A stretch of DNA of 30,413 bases from Sulfurimonas sp. (GTDB lineage: Bacteria; Campylobacterota; Campylobacteria; Campylobacterales; Sulfurimonadaceae). A program made the translations under genes and the position numbers. Of the stretch, positions 15,631 to 24,141 are shown piece after piece (within the stretch, counting starts at the first letter, position 1; each line of letters starts with the position of its first letter). Below the pieces are notes generated by a model that was not told the DNA's origin, did not search any database, and saw only the letters and a program-made list of their open reading frames with translations. The stretch covers positions 1-30,413 of the forward strand of contig NZ_JALNZY010000020.1 in the NCBI RefSeq assembly GCF_023229105.1, in the 5' to 3' direction.

Positions 15631-15636
15631 TATAAT
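15631..15636 (+). promoter_or_regulatory. -10 box of trpS
   Basis: TATAAT at 15631-15636, transcription start near 15643, leader of about 31 bases with TTGGAG before the ATG at 15674. An in-frame ATG at 15635 lies inside this hexamer and therefore cannot be the start. Confidence 0.6.
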
Positions 15637-15673
15637 GTCACAAATAAAATTTAGAAATTTTTGGAGTTCATTT

Positions 15674-16639
15674 ATGAGAGTTTTGACAGGTATTCAGCCA
15701 TCGGGAGATCTTCATATCGGAAATTATTTCGGTTCGATAAAACATATGGTAGAAGCTCAGGAAAAAAGTGAAACGTTTATGTTTATCGCAAACTATCATG
15801 CCATGACAACAGTAAACGAGGGCGAGCGCCTTAGCAAATTAACCATGCAGTGCGCAACTGACTTTTTAGCACTTGGAATAGATCCGCAAAAATCCACATT
15901 TTGGGTTCAATCAGACGTAAAAGAGGTTCTTGAACTATACTGGATTTTATCCTCATTTACGCCTATGGGCCTTTTAGAGAGAGCGCATGGCTATAAGGAT
16001 AAAGTAGCAAAGGGAATAGCGGCAAACCATTCACTATTTTCATACCCTGTTTTAATGGCGGCGGACATTTTACTCTTTGGCTCAGAAGTTGTCCCTGTAG
16101 GAAAAGATCAGATTCAACATGTTGAAATCGCCAGAGATATCGCTATAAAGTTTAACAACCAATATGGAGATATTTTAACTATCCCCGAGTTTAGAGTTCA
16201 AGAAGAAGTGGCGACTGTTTTAGGGATAGATGGGCAAAAAATGTCAAAAAGTTATAAGAATGTGGTAAATATTTTTGCAGATGAAAAAAGCCAGCTAAAA
16301 ACTATAAAAAAAATAGTCACTGAGAATGCACCTCTTGAAGAGCCTAAAGAGCATGAAACATGTAATGTTTACAATATGGCAAAACTTTTTCTAGAGGGCA
16401 ATAACCTAAAAGCACTTCAAGATAGATATAAAAGAGGCGGCGAAGGTCATGGTCACTTTAAAATCTACCTTGCAGAGGTAATGTGGGAATACTTTAGAGA
16501 GTATAGAGAAAAAAGAGAGTATTTTGAAGCTCATCAAGATGAAGTAAGAGAGATACTAAATATAGGTGCCGCTAAGGCCAAAAAGGCAGCTATGCCTTCC
16601 ATCGAGAAGATAAGAGAAGCAACAGGGATAAGATACTAA
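15674..16639 (+). CDS. trpS: Tryptophanyl-tRNA synthetase
   Basis: 321 residues. Class I synthetase with HIGN (14-17) in GIQPSGDLHIGNYFGS and the KMSKS loop GQKMSKSYKN. Between them are SDVKEVLELYWILS and VPVGKDQIQHVEIARDIA, typical of bacterial TrpRS. It charges tRNA-Trp. The start was chosen by GGAG ten bases upstream and the -10 box. Monocistronic; followed by a 117-base gap and convergent argF. Confidence 0.95.
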   Translation: MRVLTGIQPSGDLHIGNYFGSIKHMVEAQEKSETFMFIANYHAMTTVNEGERLSKLTMQCATDFLALGIDPQKSTFWVQSDVKEVLELYWILSSFTPMGLLERAHGYKDKVAKGIAANHSLFSYPVLMAADILLFGSEVVPVGKDQIQHVEIARDIAIKFNNQYGDILTIPEFRVQEEVATVLGIDGQKMSKSYKNVVNIFADEKSQLKTIKKIVTENAPLEEPKEHETCNVYNMAKLFLEGNNLKALQDRYKRGGEGHGHFKIYLAEVMWEYFREYREKREYFEAHQDEVREILNIGAAKAKKAAMPSIEKIREATGIRY

Positions 16640-16756
16640 TATTCACAAGAGGTTACGCATAAACAAAGTTGTGCCACTTTTAAAAAGCGAGATTATTCTT
16701 CATTTTGGAAGCGAGGTTTCAACCTCGTCAAGAGGCGAAGATAAATCTTCACTTCC
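16640..16756. other. Gap between convergent trpS and argF with inverted repeats
   Basis: Contains CGAGGTT-TC-AACCTCG (about 16711-16726) and GAAGAT-AA-ATCTTC (about 16738-16751). Either could form a hairpin and serve as terminators for the two converging genes, though neither has an adjacent T tract. The first could be a short interspersed palindrome, which only a genome search can tell. No ORF seen. Confidence 0.4.
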
Positions 16757-17683
16757 TTACTCTGCCTTGTGTCTATCTAGCCAGACCATCAAACCTTTTT
16801 GAGCGTGAAGTCTATTTTGCGCCTCGTTAAAAACTATCTCGGAATGTTTTTCAAAAAGCTCTTCACTTACTTCTAAGCCTCTATAAGCAGGAAGACAGTG
16901 CAGAAATTTTGCATCTTTTCTAGCCAAAGACATCATTGCATTATCTACCATAAAGCCCTTAAAAGTCTTGATGCGCTTATCCTTCTCATCCTCTTGTCCC
17001 ATGGAAACCCATGTATCTGTTGTTACAACCGTAGCACCTTTTACAGCCTCCATTGGGTCGTTCATAATCTTTATAACTGCCCCACTCTCCTTAGCGATAT
17101 CAAGTGCCTCTTGAAGTATTTTAGCATCTACCTCATACCCTTTTGGTGTCGCAACTCGTAACTCAAAACCAAGTTTTGCAGCGAGCATCATCCATGAGTG
17201 TGTCATGTTGTTTCCATCGCCGACATACGCTGCTACAATATTTTCATGAGAATTGTATTCAACCAAAGTCATATAATCCGCCAAAAGCTGAACAGGATGA
17301 TAAGAGTCGGTCAAGCCGTTTATAACCGGAACTTTTGAATATGCGGCAAACTCCTCTATTTTAGAGTGCTCAAAAGTCCTAATCATAACCATGTCGCACA
17401 TGCCTGAGATAACACGTGCCGTATCTTTTACCGGCTCCCCGCGTCCTAAGTGTATGTCTCGGTTTGAGAGAAAAAGTGCATGTCCGCCGAGCTGAAATAT
17501 CCCTGTCTCAAAACTTACGCGTGTTCTTGTAGAACTCTTTTCAAATATCATAGCAAGCGTTTGATTTTTAAGTTCTTGATTATAGATTTTTGACTTTAAA
17601 TTTTTTTTGATAGAGAGCCCCGTCTCAATTATCTCCAAAATTTCTTCTTTAGTAAAATCTTTAAGTGTTAAAAAATGTCTCAA
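16757..17683 (-). CDS. argF: Ornithine carbamoyltransferase
   Basis: 308 residues. Carbamoyl phosphate motif STRTR (51-55) in FEKSSTRTRVSFE, the HPVQ-containing segment YHPVQLLADYMT, ornithine-loop-like VSMGQE, and the catalytic HCLPAYRG near the C-terminus. It forms citrulline from ornithine and carbamoyl phosphate in arginine synthesis. The start is TTG with GGGGA about 5 bases before it; no ATG fits. The gene lies 100 bases downstream of hemB, on the same strand, with a possible own -10 TATAGA in the gap. Confidence 0.94.
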   Translation of the reverse strand: MRHFLTLKDFTKEEILEIIETGLSIKKNLKSKIYNQELKNQTLAMIFEKSSTRTRVSFETGIFQLGGHALFLSNRDIHLGRGEPVKDTARVISGMCDMVMIRTFEHSKIEEFAAYSKVPVINGLTDSYHPVQLLADYMTLVEYNSHENIVAAYVGDGNNMTHSWMMLAAKLGFELRVATPKGYEVDAKILQEALDIAKESGAVIKIMNDPMEAVKGATVVTTDTWVSMGQEDEKDKRIKTFKGFMVDNAMMSLARKDAKFLHCLPAYRGLEVSEELFEKHSEIVFNEAQNRLHAQKGLMVWLDRHKAE

Positions 17684-17783
17684 TAGTTTCCCCGAAATTG
17701 TAAAATAAGCGTTAAGTCTATAGTAATTTTCTTTAAGGTTGCTTCTAAAAACGTGTATAGAGATTTTAGCAGAGGACTAAAGG

Positions 17784-18755
17784 TTACTTTTGTAACATCT
17801 TTGCCACCTCTTTTGCATGGTAGGAGATTATAATATCTGCGCCCGCTCTTTTAAAGCTCATCATCGTCTCCATAACAACTCTATCATAATCAATCAAATT
17901 ATTCATTCCAGCTATTTTAAGCATAGCATACTCCCCGCTTACATTATATACCGCCATCGGCAAAGATGTGTTATCTTTAATCTCCCTGACTATATCAAGA
18001 TATGCAAGAGCCGGTTTTACCATTAAAATATCTGCACCCTGTGCTTCATCTGAAATACTCTCAGCAACTGCTTCTCTTCTATTTGCCGGATCCATCTGAT
18101 ACGAGGCACGGTCGCCAAAACTTGGTGTTGATTCCGCAACATCTCGAAACGGCCCATAATATCCCGAAGCAAATTTTGTGGAGTAACTCATAATCGGCAA
18201 GTTTTCATATCCTGATGCATCAAGCGCATCTCTTAGCGTGTGGATTATTCCATCCATCATGCCCGAGGGTGCTATCATATCTGCGCCGGCTTTTGCGTGA
18301 ATAATAGCTTGTTGTGCAGAAATTTTAAGTGTTGCATCATTATTTACCGTTTGATGTTTTTCATCAATAATTCCGCAGTGCCCATGATCTGTATATTCGC
18401 AAAAACATAAATCAGTTACGACAAACATATCCGGATGAGCCTCTTTTACAGCGCGCACGGCTTTTGCTATTATCCCATGTTCGCACAGAGAGTCTGAGCC
18501 TATAGAGTCTTTAACATCGGGAATTCCAAAGAGTATAATCGAGTAAAGTCCCAATTTTTTTATCTCGCCGCACTCTTTTAAAACCTCATCAATACTCATC
18601 TGAAACACTCCCGGCATAGATGCGACTTCAGTTTTAATCCCCTCCCCCGAGCGTACAAAAAGTGGATAGATAAAATCATTTACACTTACACTTGTTTCAC
18701 GAACGAGCGAGCGAAGATGGGCATTTAGGCGAGTTCTACGAAATCTTTGAAACAT
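17784..18755 (-). CDS. hemB: Delta-aminolevulinic acid dehydratase (porphobilinogen synthase)
   Basis: 323 residues. The zinc site DLCFCEYTDHGHCG carries all three cysteines, so this is the zinc-dependent type. Schiff-base lysines lie in YSTKFASGYYGPFRD and MVKPALAYLD. It condenses two 5-aminolevulinate molecules to porphobilinogen in haem synthesis. AAAGG is 7 bases before the ATG. Divergent from ribA with 70 bases between starts. A weak hairpin (GTTAC/GTAAC) at the stop codon may help termination. Confidence 0.95.
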   Translation of the reverse strand: MFQRFRRTRLNAHLRSLVRETSVSVNDFIYPLFVRSGEGIKTEVASMPGVFQMSIDEVLKECGEIKKLGLYSIILFGIPDVKDSIGSDSLCEHGIIAKAVRAVKEAHPDMFVVTDLCFCEYTDHGHCGIIDEKHQTVNNDATLKISAQQAIIHAKAGADMIAPSGMMDGIIHTLRDALDASGYENLPIMSYSTKFASGYYGPFRDVAESTPSFGDRASYQMDPANRREAVAESISDEAQGADILMVKPALAYLDIVREIKDNTSLPMAVYNVSGEYAMLKIAGMNNLIDYDRVVMETMMSFKRAGADIIISYHAKEVAKMLQK

Positions 18756-18773
18756 TGTTAAACCTTTTTTAGA

Positions 18774-18779
18774 TATAAT
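18774..18779 (+). promoter_or_regulatory. -10 box of the ribA-rsmG gene series
   Basis: TATAAT at 18774-18779 lies in the 70-base gap between divergent hemB and ribA. Transcription would begin near 18786, about 40 bases before the TTG start of ribA. Confidence 0.5.
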
Positions 18780-18825
18780 CTTGAAAAATATTTTACCTTT
18801 TTAAAGTTAAAGTTAGGACAAATTA

Positions 18826-19389
18826 TTGAATATAAAGATTTCTGAAATAGCAAATTTACCAACAAGATTTGGTGATTTTAAAGTTAAAGCCTTCAAAGAG
18901 GGCAGTAAAGAGCATCTTGTAATATTTAAAAAAAATTTAGATGAAATACCGATAGTCAGAGTTCATTCAGAGTGTCTAACAGGAGATGCTATGGGAAGCT
19001 TAAAGTGTGACTGTAGAGATCAGTTAGAACATGCTCTAAAATTAGCATCAAAAACAAACGGTATGGTTATTTACTTAAGGCAAGAGGGCAGAAATATAGG
19101 ATTGCTTAACAAAATAAACGCCTATGCGCTTCAAGACAAGGGTCTAAATACTGTAGAAGCAAATCATCAGCTTGGCTTTGCTGCAGATGAGAGAACGTAT
19201 GAGATTGTGATTTTTATACTCAACCATTTCAATATAAATAGAATAAAACTTCTTACAAACAACCCAAGAAAGATAGACTCTTTAGGGGGAATTGAAATCG
19301 TAGAACGAATACCCATTATTATGAAGTCAAACCCACACAATGAAGCTTATTTAAATGTAAAAAAAGATGAAATGGGTCACCTGCTTTAA
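18826..19389 (+). CDS. ribA: GTP cyclohydrolase II
   Basis: 187 residues. Zinc-binding cysteines C50, C61 and C63 in HSECLTGDAMGSLKCDC and the catalytic segment YLRQEGRNIGLLNKINAYALQD identify RibA. It opens GTP to the first pyrimidine intermediate of riboflavin synthesis. It is a stand-alone RibA with no RibB domain. The start is TTG at 18826, with AGGA nine bases upstream. rsmG follows after 17 bases and also starts with TTG; the two starts share TTGAATATAAA. Confidence 0.95.
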   Translation: MNIKISEIANLPTRFGDFKVKAFKEGSKEHLVIFKKNLDEIPIVRVHSECLTGDAMGSLKCDCRDQLEHALKLASKTNGMVIYLRQEGRNIGLLNKINAYALQDKGLNTVEANHQLGFAADERTYEIVIFILNHFNINRIKLLTNNPRKIDSLGGIEIVERIPIIMKSNPHNEAYLNVKKDEMGHLL

Positions 19390-19406
19390 ACAAAAAGGAT
19401 ATATCT

Positions 19407-19988
19407 TTGAATATAAAAACTGCGCTTGAAAAAGAGAAGCTTTACTTAAGCGATGACTTTTTTCATAATATCCAAAAATATAAAGAGCATCTTTTTAAAT
19501 GGAATAAAATCCACAACTTAACGGGGGCAAAAGATGAAAAAACAGTGGATGAGTTTATCTATGATGCCATCTTCCCCTTAAGCTTTCTGCCAAAGTGCAA
19601 AAAACTTCTCGATATCGGCACCGGAGCAGGTTTCCCAGGTCTAATTCTAGCCATGGGGCTTCCTGATACAGAGGTTACGTTAGTAGAACCTCTAGCAAAA
19701 AGAGCAAGTTTTTTACAGTTTATAAAAGCGGATTTGAATCTAAAAAATGTTCGCGTCGTAAAAAAACGCGTTGAAGATATGCAGAGTGAAATCTTTGATC
19801 TTGTAACCTCTAGAGCTGTTACGGATACGGACATGCTTTTAGAGTTGAGTAAAAATTTTAGAGATAAAAACTCAAAACTTCTTTTTTATAAAGGAGAGAA
19901 AGTGTATGATGAAGTCTCACAAGATATAAAACATAGAGTGATAAAAATGAAAAATAGACACTATTTGCTTATCGGAGAAGAGATATGA
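19407..19988 (+). CDS. rsmG: 16S rRNA (guanine-527 N7) methyltransferase RsmG
   Basis: 193 residues. Class I methyltransferase with the SAM loop DIGTGAGFPGLILA and the RsmG signatures HNLTGAKDEK near the N-terminus and VTSRAVTD later. It methylates G527 of 16S rRNA; loss is known to give low-level streptomycin resistance. TTG start at 19407, with AAAGGA about nine bases upstream. The stop overlaps the next ATG by ATGA, so translation is coupled to the PP0621-like protein. Confidence 0.93.
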   Translation: MNIKTALEKEKLYLSDDFFHNIQKYKEHLFKWNKIHNLTGAKDEKTVDEFIYDAIFPLSFLPKCKKLLDIGTGAGFPGLILAMGLPDTEVTLVEPLAKRASFLQFIKADLNLKNVRVVKKRVEDMQSEIFDLVTSRAVTDTDMLLELSKNFRDKNSKLLFYKGEKVYDEVSQDIKHRVIKMKNRHYLLIGEEI

Positions 19989-20203
19989 TACTAAAAATTT
20001 TACTAGTAGCAAGCATTATAGCGTTTGTCTATTTTATATTAATAAAGAAAAAACCGACTCTAGAAAAGTCAAAAAAAGAGGAAATCAAAAGTAGCGAGAT
20101 GGTGGAGTGTGCCTCATGCAAGATTTACTGTGAGCTCGATGATGCGATTTTAAGCAATGCTAAATACTACTGCTCAAAAGAGTGCGCAAAGAAGGCAAGT
20201 TGA
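19985..20203 (+). CDS. Small membrane-anchored CxxC protein, PP0621-like
   Basis: 72 residues. One N-terminal membrane helix (ILKILLVASIIAFVYFILI), a charged spacer, then VECASCKIYCELDDAI...YYCSKECAKK, with four or five cysteines laid out as CxxC...CxxxC. The layout resembles the PP0621 family and other small zinc-ribbon-like cytoplasmic tails. A metal-binding role is likely; function unknown. It overlaps rsmG (ATGA) and the next gene (TTGA), so it sits in a fully coupled series. Confidence 0.65.
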   Translation: MILKILLVASIIAFVYFILIKKKPTLEKSKKEEIKSSEMVECASCKIYCELDDAILSNAKYYCSKECAKKAS

Positions 20204-20592
20204 TATTTTTTGGACATAGATTTTTAAAAAGTGAGAGCTTCTACCATATTTTTGATATAGACTCCATTCTTCATACTCCGCCATCATCAACCATATATAT
20301 TGAGTTTGAGGAAAAAAATCTTGATGTAATAACGCATGCGGCATCAAACCTTATCAAAGTTGCCCTACATGTAAAGAGTATCACAGAAGTTCTTTACGCA
20401 TCTTCCCTTGGCGCTTCTTTTATCGTCATAGAAAAAGAGCTTGCTAAAACTGCACAAAATATAGCAGAGAACTATCTTTTTGATGCAAAGATATTAGTTT
20501 TAATTGAAGATGAAGATGAGATTGAGGAGCTTGCTCTTTTGGGAGTTGATGGGGTAATTTTTTCAAATGCGATTATTAAAATAGCGTCTTAA
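20200..20592 (+). CDS. Conserved-looking hypothetical protein, 131 residues
   Basis: The likely start is TTG at 20200, with AAGG seven bases upstream and TTGA overlap with the preceding stop. A GTG at 20182 in the same frame would overlap further and lacks a Shine-Dalgarno. Alternating strand/helix pattern (FFGHRFLKSESFYHIFDID, VITHAASNLIKVALHVKSI, AKILVLIEDEDEIEELALLGVDGVIFS) suggests a small alpha/beta fold, somewhat TIM-like in its end (LGVDGVIFSNAI). I recognise no family. No signal peptide. As last gene in the ribA-rsmG series it may share a link to ribosome or flavin metabolism only by position. Confidence 0.6.
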   Translation: MIFFGHRFLKSESFYHIFDIDSILHTPPSSTIYIEFEEKNLDVITHAASNLIKVALHVKSITEVLYASSLGASFIVIEKELAKTAQNIAENYLFDAKILVLIEDEDEIEELALLGVDGVIFSNAIIKIAS

Positions 20593-20652
20593 GAAAAGAT
20601 AGTATAAAATGCATAAACTTAAAAATGGTAGTTAAATAGTGGGGATTGGCTT

Positions 20653-22620
20653 GTGAGAATTTTTTTAAATAATAAAGTTTTAAAAACCATTCCTATTATA
20701 TTTTTAATCATTATTTTATTAAAGGTTACATACTCTTACTTTGAGATAAAAGAGAGAGAATATAATTTTGCAAAAAAAGAGGCAGAAGTTTTAAACAGTT
20801 ACGCCACTGAAAATAGAGCATACTACCAAAATCTTTTCTTAGACGGCACACTAGCGCTTAATGAAAAAACACTTCCTGCTCTTCCACCATTAAGCTCACA
20901 CACAATATCGGAAAATTTTTCAAAAAACAATCCTCTTAATATAACGGTTGCAATAGTCTCTGACCGTGCTAGAAACAGCGAAAATCAAGCAAATGATGAG
21001 GAGATGAAAGCAATAGAGTTTTTCAAAAACAATCTAGACGAAAAGGTATATTTCAGCAGTGAAAATCCTAAATTTTATCAACATGCGGCAGTTTTAAGAG
21101 TTGAGCAGATTTGTTTAAATTGTCATGGCAAAAAAGAGCAAGCTCCTCTTTTTATCCAAAAAAATTATCAAAATGCGTATGATTATAAACTCGGTGAAGT
21201 CATAGGAATTTTGAGCATACAGATTCCTTCAAAAAATTTAAACACCTATTTTTTTAAAAATTTTATAGAATCTATCACTTATGATATCCTTCTTTTCCTG
21301 CTCCTCTTTTTAGGCGTTATCTTCTTGATGAAAAAATCAAGAGAGATAAGTGCAACCCTTAAAAAAAATGTAAAAGAGAAAACAAAAGAGCTCAAGGAGT
21401 CATTTTTATTTGATAGACTTACTAACCTGCCAAACAGGTTAAAACTTATGGAGGATATTAAAAACAGCAATGATTTAGGCTCCTCACATCTTGCACTTAT
21501 AAACATAGACTCCTTTAAAGACATTAATGATCTTTATGGTTTTGGAGTAGGGGATGAAATTTTAGTTCAGGTTTCAAAAAGAATTAGAGAATTTTGCGAA
21601 TATTCAAACTTTGTTTACAAGCTGCCAAATGATGAGTTTGCAATATTTACCACTTCACAACTTTCTCAAGAGAAGTTCCTAGAAAGCATTAAAGAGATGC
21701 TTCACAAAATAGGCGAAACTAAATTTGGCATAGCAGATCAGTCGGTATTTATAACTTTTAGCTGCGGAATCGCCTCAAATAAAGAGTCACTTCTAATAAA
21801 AACAAATACTGCTCTACAAATTGCAAAAAGAAACTCAAAAAATATAGTAATCTACAATGACTCACTTAATGCAAAAAAACAGATTCTAGAAAATATGGAT
21901 GCTCTCTTAATACTCAAAAATGCTATAAAATATGATCAAATTACTCCATTTTATCAAGCCATATATAACACTAAAACAAAAAAAATTGATAAGTATGAAG
22001 TCTTAGCTAGGATTGTTACTAAGAGCAAGGAGGTTATTTTGCCTTTTGTTTTTTTAGATATCGCCGTAAAATCAAAACTCTATCCGCAAATCACAAAAGC
22101 AATAATTACAAAATCATTTGAATTTTTCAAAGATAAAGATTTTGAATTTTCTGTAAACTTGTCCATAGTTGATATTCAAAGCAAGGAGATAACAAAGTTT
22201 ATTTTTAACAAACTAAATGAATTTACAGAGCCTAAAAGGGTAGTTTTTGAAATTTTAGAAACAGATAAAATAGAAAACTATGAGGAGATGAAAACTTTTA
22301 TCAAAGAGGTTAAAAAATATGGTTGTAAAGTAGCAATAGATGATTTTGGAAGCGGTTACTCAAACTTTTCACACATATTGGAGCTAAATGTCGATTGTCT
22401 TAAGATTGATTCTTCTTTGGTCAAGCTTATAACCACTCACGAAAACTCACAAACTATCGTAAAAACTATAATTAATTTTGCCAAAGATCTCAATCTTGTG
22501 ACAATTGCTGAATTTGTCGAAGACAGAGAGTCTCTAGATTTATTAGATAAAATGGGCGTTGATTTTATTCAAGGTTATTATATTGGGAAACCTGATAAAA
22601 ATCTTATAGAAAATTTTTAA
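20653..22620 (+). CDS. Haem c sensor (DUF3365) with degenerate GGDEF and intact EAL domain
   Basis: 655 residues. TM1 (~12-32); a periplasmic DUF3365/Tll0287-like domain (~35-205) with the haem c motif CLNCH (154-158); TM2 (~208-227); a coiled linker; a GGDEF domain (~250-400) and an EAL domain (~415-650). The cyclase signature is PNDEF (325-329) instead of GGDEF, so diguanylate synthesis is unlikely. The EAL domain keeps ExLxR (E449 in EVLAR), N502, DD (563-564), K584, E620 and QGYYIGKP, so c-di-GMP hydrolysis is likely. It would convert a periplasmic redox or ligand signal into lower c-di-GMP. GTG start with GGGGA upstream. A chemoreceptor gene follows. Confidence 0.88.
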   Translation: MRIFLNNKVLKTIPIIFLIIILLKVTYSYFEIKEREYNFAKKEAEVLNSYATENRAYYQNLFLDGTLALNEKTLPALPPLSSHTISENFSKNNPLNITVAIVSDRARNSENQANDEEMKAIEFFKNNLDEKVYFSSENPKFYQHAAVLRVEQICLNCHGKKEQAPLFIQKNYQNAYDYKLGEVIGILSIQIPSKNLNTYFFKNFIESITYDILLFLLLFLGVIFLMKKSREISATLKKNVKEKTKELKESFLFDRLTNLPNRLKLMEDIKNSNDLGSSHLALINIDSFKDINDLYGFGVGDEILVQVSKRIREFCEYSNFVYKLPNDEFAIFTTSQLSQEKFLESIKEMLHKIGETKFGIADQSVFITFSCGIASNKESLLIKTNTALQIAKRNSKNIVIYNDSLNAKKQILENMDALLILKNAIKYDQITPFYQAIYNTKTKKIDKYEVLARIVTKSKEVILPFVFLDIAVKSKLYPQITKAIITKSFEFFKDKDFEFSVNLSIVDIQSKEITKFIFNKLNEFTEPKRVVFEILETDKIENYEEMKTFIKEVKKYGCKVAIDDFGSGYSNFSHILELNVDCLKIDSSLVKLITTHENSQTIVKTIINFAKDLNLVTIAEFVEDRESLDLLDKMGVDFIQGYYIGKPDKNLIENF

Positions 22621-22629
22621 TAAAATTTA

Positions 22630-22658
22630 TTGACTTTCATTTATCATTAGAGTATTAT
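22630..22658 (+). promoter_or_regulatory. Promoter of the chemoreceptor gene
   Basis: TTGACT (22630-22635), a 17-base spacer, TATTAT (22653-22658). This is the best -35/-10 pair in the window. Transcription would begin near 22665, so the receptor can be expressed apart from the EAL protein. Confidence 0.65.
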
Positions 22659-22689
22659 CACATTATAAATTCTAATATTTAGGATGTTT

Positions 22690-24126
22690 ATGAATACCTC
22701 AACTTTACAAAATGTTGCACTATCAAATTTACTCCAGCTCATACTTTTCATTATAGGATTTTTTGTAGAAATTCTTCTGCTTGGCTCTTCGACTATTGTT
22801 GTTGGCATGATAATAGTACATATTAGTTTGGCTTTTTATCTGCGTTCACAACTCCTTATCGTGAAAAAGTCCATTGAGGAGGTAACTGTTGCAATAACAA
22901 AAGCATCAGCGGGAAATTTAGATATCGTCGCACCTGTTATAGGAGTTGGCGAGATTAAAAAACTCGCAGAAGAGTTTAACTCTCTGCTTTTTCAAATAAG
23001 AGTTTATATGCAAGAGACGATGAAAGCCATTGATGTTGCAGCAGATATAAATAGTTCTTACTATGCTAAAACAGGGGATTTAAATCCAACCTTAGCCACA
23101 GCAGCTCAAACAATCAACAGCTCTGTTAAAGATATAGAAAGAGGTTATAAACTTCAAATCAGGGGCAACTTTACACAAAAACTCCATGATTTAGGCGGAG
23201 GAATAGCTCATGGTTTAAAGGTTATTCAAGATAATCTGCTAAGCAACTCCAAAGAGATAGATACCATATCAAGCCTCTCTAAAAATACGGCAACCCAAGC
23301 AAGCAAAAGCATTAACTCCATGAATGATGTTATGAATCAGTTTCATGAACTAATAGAAAAAATCGACGCTACTCATCACAATATTAGCGGTCTCTCTGAG
23401 CGCTCAACAGAGATATCTGCTATGGCGGATCTTATCAAAGATATTGCAGAACAGACAAACCTTCTAGCGCTTAATGCCGCGATTGAAGCTGCCCGCGCAG
23501 GTGAACATGGCAGAGGATTTGCCGTTGTTGCAGATGAAGTAAGAAAACTAGCCGAGAGAACTCAAAAAGCAACACAAGAGATATCTATAACCATATCTGC
23601 TCTGCAACAAGAGTCGCAAGATATAGAAAACAGCTCACAAGAAATGTCAACTATTGCCCAAAATGCAACACAAACCATAAATATATTTGCAGATACGCTT
23701 GAAGGTTTTCATACTAATGCTAAGGATTCGGCAGATTATGCCGGCTATATCAGAGATTCCCTCTTTATGGTCTTAATAAAAATTGACCATATCTTATTTA
23801 AATCAAACGCTTACTCCTCCGTGATAGGAGAAAAAAGTAACTCATCTTTTTCAGATCATAAAAACTGCCGCTTAGGAAAATGGTATCTGGGCGTAGGAAA
23901 AGAGGCTTACGGTCATACGCAAAACTATAAGTTTATAGATGAGCCGCATGCGAAGGTGCATGACCATGCGATAAAAAATGTAACGTATATTGAAGAAGGA
24001 ACTGCAATGGATCCTAAAAATGAGAAGACAATTATTAATAATTTTGAAATGATGGAAGAGGAGAGTTTAAAACTATTTCATGTACTAGACAAAATTGTCG
24101 AGGAACTTGACCCCACAAAAAAATAG
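22690..24126 (+). CDS. Methyl-accepting chemotaxis protein with C-terminal CZB zinc domain
   Basis: 478 residues from ATG 22690 (an ATG at 22684 overlaps the Shine-Dalgarno AGGA). Two hydrophobic segments (~15-58) are joined by at most a few residues, so there is no periplasmic ligand domain. A HAMP-like region (~60-190) follows, then a full signalling tip EQTNLLALNAAIEAARAGEH...GFAVVADEVRKLAERT. The C-terminal CZB domain has its zinc ligands: a His in KIDHILFK, the Cys in HKNCRLGKWY, and two His in EPHAKVHDHA. CZB receptors sense zinc or oxidants such as HOCl (Helicobacter TlpD is the soluble example). It should signal through CheA/CheW on cytoplasmic or membrane redox state. Convergent with alr. 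Confidence 0.92.
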   Translation: MNTSTLQNVALSNLLQLILFIIGFFVEILLLGSSTIVVGMIIVHISLAFYLRSQLLIVKKSIEEVTVAITKASAGNLDIVAPVIGVGEIKKLAEEFNSLLFQIRVYMQETMKAIDVAADINSSYYAKTGDLNPTLATAAQTINSSVKDIERGYKLQIRGNFTQKLHDLGGGIAHGLKVIQDNLLSNSKEIDTISSLSKNTATQASKSINSMNDVMNQFHELIEKIDATHHNISGLSERSTEISAMADLIKDIAEQTNLLALNAAIEAARAGEHGRGFAVVADEVRKLAERTQKATQEISITISALQQESQDIENSSQEMSTIAQNATQTINIFADTLEGFHTNAKDSADYAGYIRDSLFMVLIKIDHILFKSNAYSSVIGEKSNSSFSDHKNCRLGKWYLGVGKEAYGHTQNYKFIDEPHAKVHDHAIKNVTYIEEGTAMDPKNEKTIINNFEMMEEESLKLFHVLDKIVEELDPTKK

Positions 24127-24141
24127 CTCTTTAAAAAAGTT

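Noticed and set aside
15635..15673. Upstream ATG of trpS adding 13 residues
   Set aside because: The codon lies within the -10 hexamer, so it would not be in the mRNA.
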